This document shows positions 13,000 through 13,655 of a DNA stretch of 13,655 bases, one piece after another. The translations under genes and the position numbers were made by a program. Below the pieces are notes generated by a model. The model saw only the letters and a program-made list of their open reading frames with translations. It was not told the DNA's origin and ran no database searches. Origin of the DNA: an uncultured Clostridia bacterium. GTDB lineage: Bacteria > Bacillota > Clostridia > Oscillospirales > Oscillospiraceae. Location of the stretch: the NCBI GenBank assembly GCA_946405655.1, contig CAMJHX010000015.1:1-13655 (forward strand). The letters are read 5' to 3'. Within the stretch, counting starts at the first letter, position 1, and each line of letters opens with the position of its first letter.

Positions 13000-13019
13000 T
13001 GCTATTGGTTACAGATTGC

Positions 13020-13205
13020 TTACCAGGAAGCCTTACGAACACCAGGAATCTGGCCTTTGTAAGCGAGCTCTCTGAAGCAGATACGGCAGATGCCGTAGTT
13101 GCGCAGGTAAGCGTGGGGACGACCGCAGATCTTGCAGCGGTTGTACTTGCGGGTGGAGTACTTCGCAGGACCCTGCTGCTTGAGAATCATAGATTTCTTA
13201 GCCAT
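13020..13205 (-). CDS. rpsN: 30S ribosomal protein S14, zinc type (S14Z)
   Basis: This 61-aa short S14 of the 30S head has the four-Cys zinc site C24-x2-C27 and C40-x2-C43 (CKICGRPHAYLRNYGICRIC). The N-terminus MAKKSMILKQQGPAKYSTRK and the C-terminus GQIPGVRKASW are typical of the type found beside rplE in Bacillota. GGGAGGAG (13213-13220) abuts the rplE stop and lies 7 nt from the ATG. The distance to rplE is 15 nt; the distance to the next gene, rpsH, is exceptional at 520 nt. Confidence 0.98.
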   Translation of the reverse strand: MAKKSMILKQQGPAKYSTRKYNRCKICGRPHAYLRNYGICRICFRELAYKGQIPGVRKASW

Positions 13206-13220
13206 GTTCGTTCTCCTCCC

Positions 13221-13655
13221 TTAAGCCTTGGTCACGAACGGAGCGCCCATGAGGCGGAGCAGCTCGCGCGCTTCCTCATCGGTGTTCGCGGTGGTGATGA
13301 TGGCGATGTTCATGCCGCGGAGCTTCTCGATCTTATCGTAATCGATCTCGGGGAAGATGATCTGCTCCTTGAGGCCGAGGCTGTAGTTGCCGCGGCCGTC
13401 GAACGCGTCAGCCGAGATGCCGCGGAAGTCGCGGACACGGGGCAGAGCCACGTTGAACAGACGGTCGAGGAACTCCCACATGCGGTCCTGACGCAGGGTG
13501 ACCTTGACGCCGACGTGCATGCCTTCGCGGAGCTTGAAGTTCGCGACGGACTTCTTCGCGACGGTGGCGACGGCCTTCTGGCCGGTGATGGCGGTGATGT
13601 CCTTGATGACCGCCTCGAGCGCCTTGGCGTTGTCCTTGCAGTCGCCGCAGCCGAC
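13221..13655 (-). CDS. rplE: 50S ribosomal protein L5 (partial, N-terminus beyond window)
   Basis: L5 binds 5S rRNA in the central protuberance and contacts P-site tRNA. The window holds the C-terminal 144 residues of a protein normally about 180 long. The frame runs open to the window edge, so the internal ATG at 13520 is not the start. Motifs are TGQKAVATVAKKSVANFKLR, VGVKVTLRQDRMWEFLDRL, LPRVRDFRGI, GNYSLGLKEQIIFPEI and the end RLMGAPFVTKA. The segment at the window edge reads VGCGDCKDNAKALEAV, where many L5 proteins have a Cys-free MGVGEA-like sequence. It is 15 nt upstream of rpsN. Confidence 0.95.
   Translation of the reverse strand, partial: VGCGDCKDNAKALEAVIKDITAITGQKAVATVAKKSVANFKLREGMHVGVKVTLRQDRMWEFLDRLFNVALPRVRDFRGISADAFDGRGNYSLGLKEQIIFPEIDYDKIEKLRGMNIAIITTANTDEEARELLRLMGAPFVTKA

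Larger units (their letters stand above)
12500..13019 (-). other. 520-nt interruption of the spc operon between rpsN and rpsH
   Basis: In Bacillota rpsN and rpsH are normally separated by a few tens of nt. This gap holds, in transcription order: a terminator-like hairpin (12955-12999); an inverted repeat TTTTGCGC/GCGCAAAA (12935-12953); an AACGG/CCGTT stem (12919-12935); a promoter (12826-12854); a hairpin at 12752-12797; a possible 27-codon frame (12639-12722); a three-armed palindrome (12598-12629); a two-part stem (12557-12582); and a stem just before the rpsH Shine-Dalgarno site (12527-12541). No conserved protein is seen on either strand. Confidence 0.85.

Overview
The window comes from a GC-rich Bacillota genome, most likely class Clostridia and an Oscillospiraceae/Ruminococcaceae-type gut bacterium. 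This is inferred from four things: the spc-alpha ribosomal gene order with secY-adk-map-infA-rpmJ inside it; a zinc-type 61-aa S14; a surface protein combining BspA-like leucine-rich repeats, Cys-rich repeats and three SLH domains of the CTRA variety; and a repeat-rich intergenic region bordered by TGTAGGG motifs. The genus cannot be fixed from sequence reading alone.

Left part (1-3206, + strand): one exported cell-wall-anchored protein with its own promoter, a Shine-Dalgarno site that fixes the start at 127, and an intrinsic terminator. Middle (3207-3876): a gene-free convergent region built of REP-like palindromes, including a 108-bp direct repeat in two copies that differ at one base. A strong terminator at 3877-3905 closes the ribosomal operon on the minus strand.

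Right part (3918-13655, - strand, transcribed right to left): rplE (cut by the window edge), rpsN, a 520-nt interruption, then rpsH-rplF-rplR-rpsE-rpmD-rplO-secY-adk-map-infA-rpmJ-rpsM-rpsK-rpsD-rpoA-rplQ. Most junctions are 13-20 nt, one is a 4-nt overlap (adk/map) and one is a direct abutment (rplO/secY). Together these genes supply 50S and 30S proteins, initiation factor IF-1, the Sec channel, N-terminal methionine removal, adenylate kinase and the RNA polymerase alpha subunit. The infA gene uses TTG and secY uses GTG. The 37-aa rpmJ is present at 6911-7024.

No defence system, mobile gene cluster or new enzyme system is visible. The most unusual part is the rpsN-rpsH gap. It holds a terminator-like hairpin behind rpsN, a good SigA-type promoter (ATGACA-N17-TAGAAT) and a roughly 320-nt leader for rpsH with several hairpins, including a three-armed palindrome that can fold in two exclusive ways. 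The spc operon may therefore be split into two transcription units. The large open frames antisense to the real genes are by-products of GC-rich third codon positions and are not annotated.
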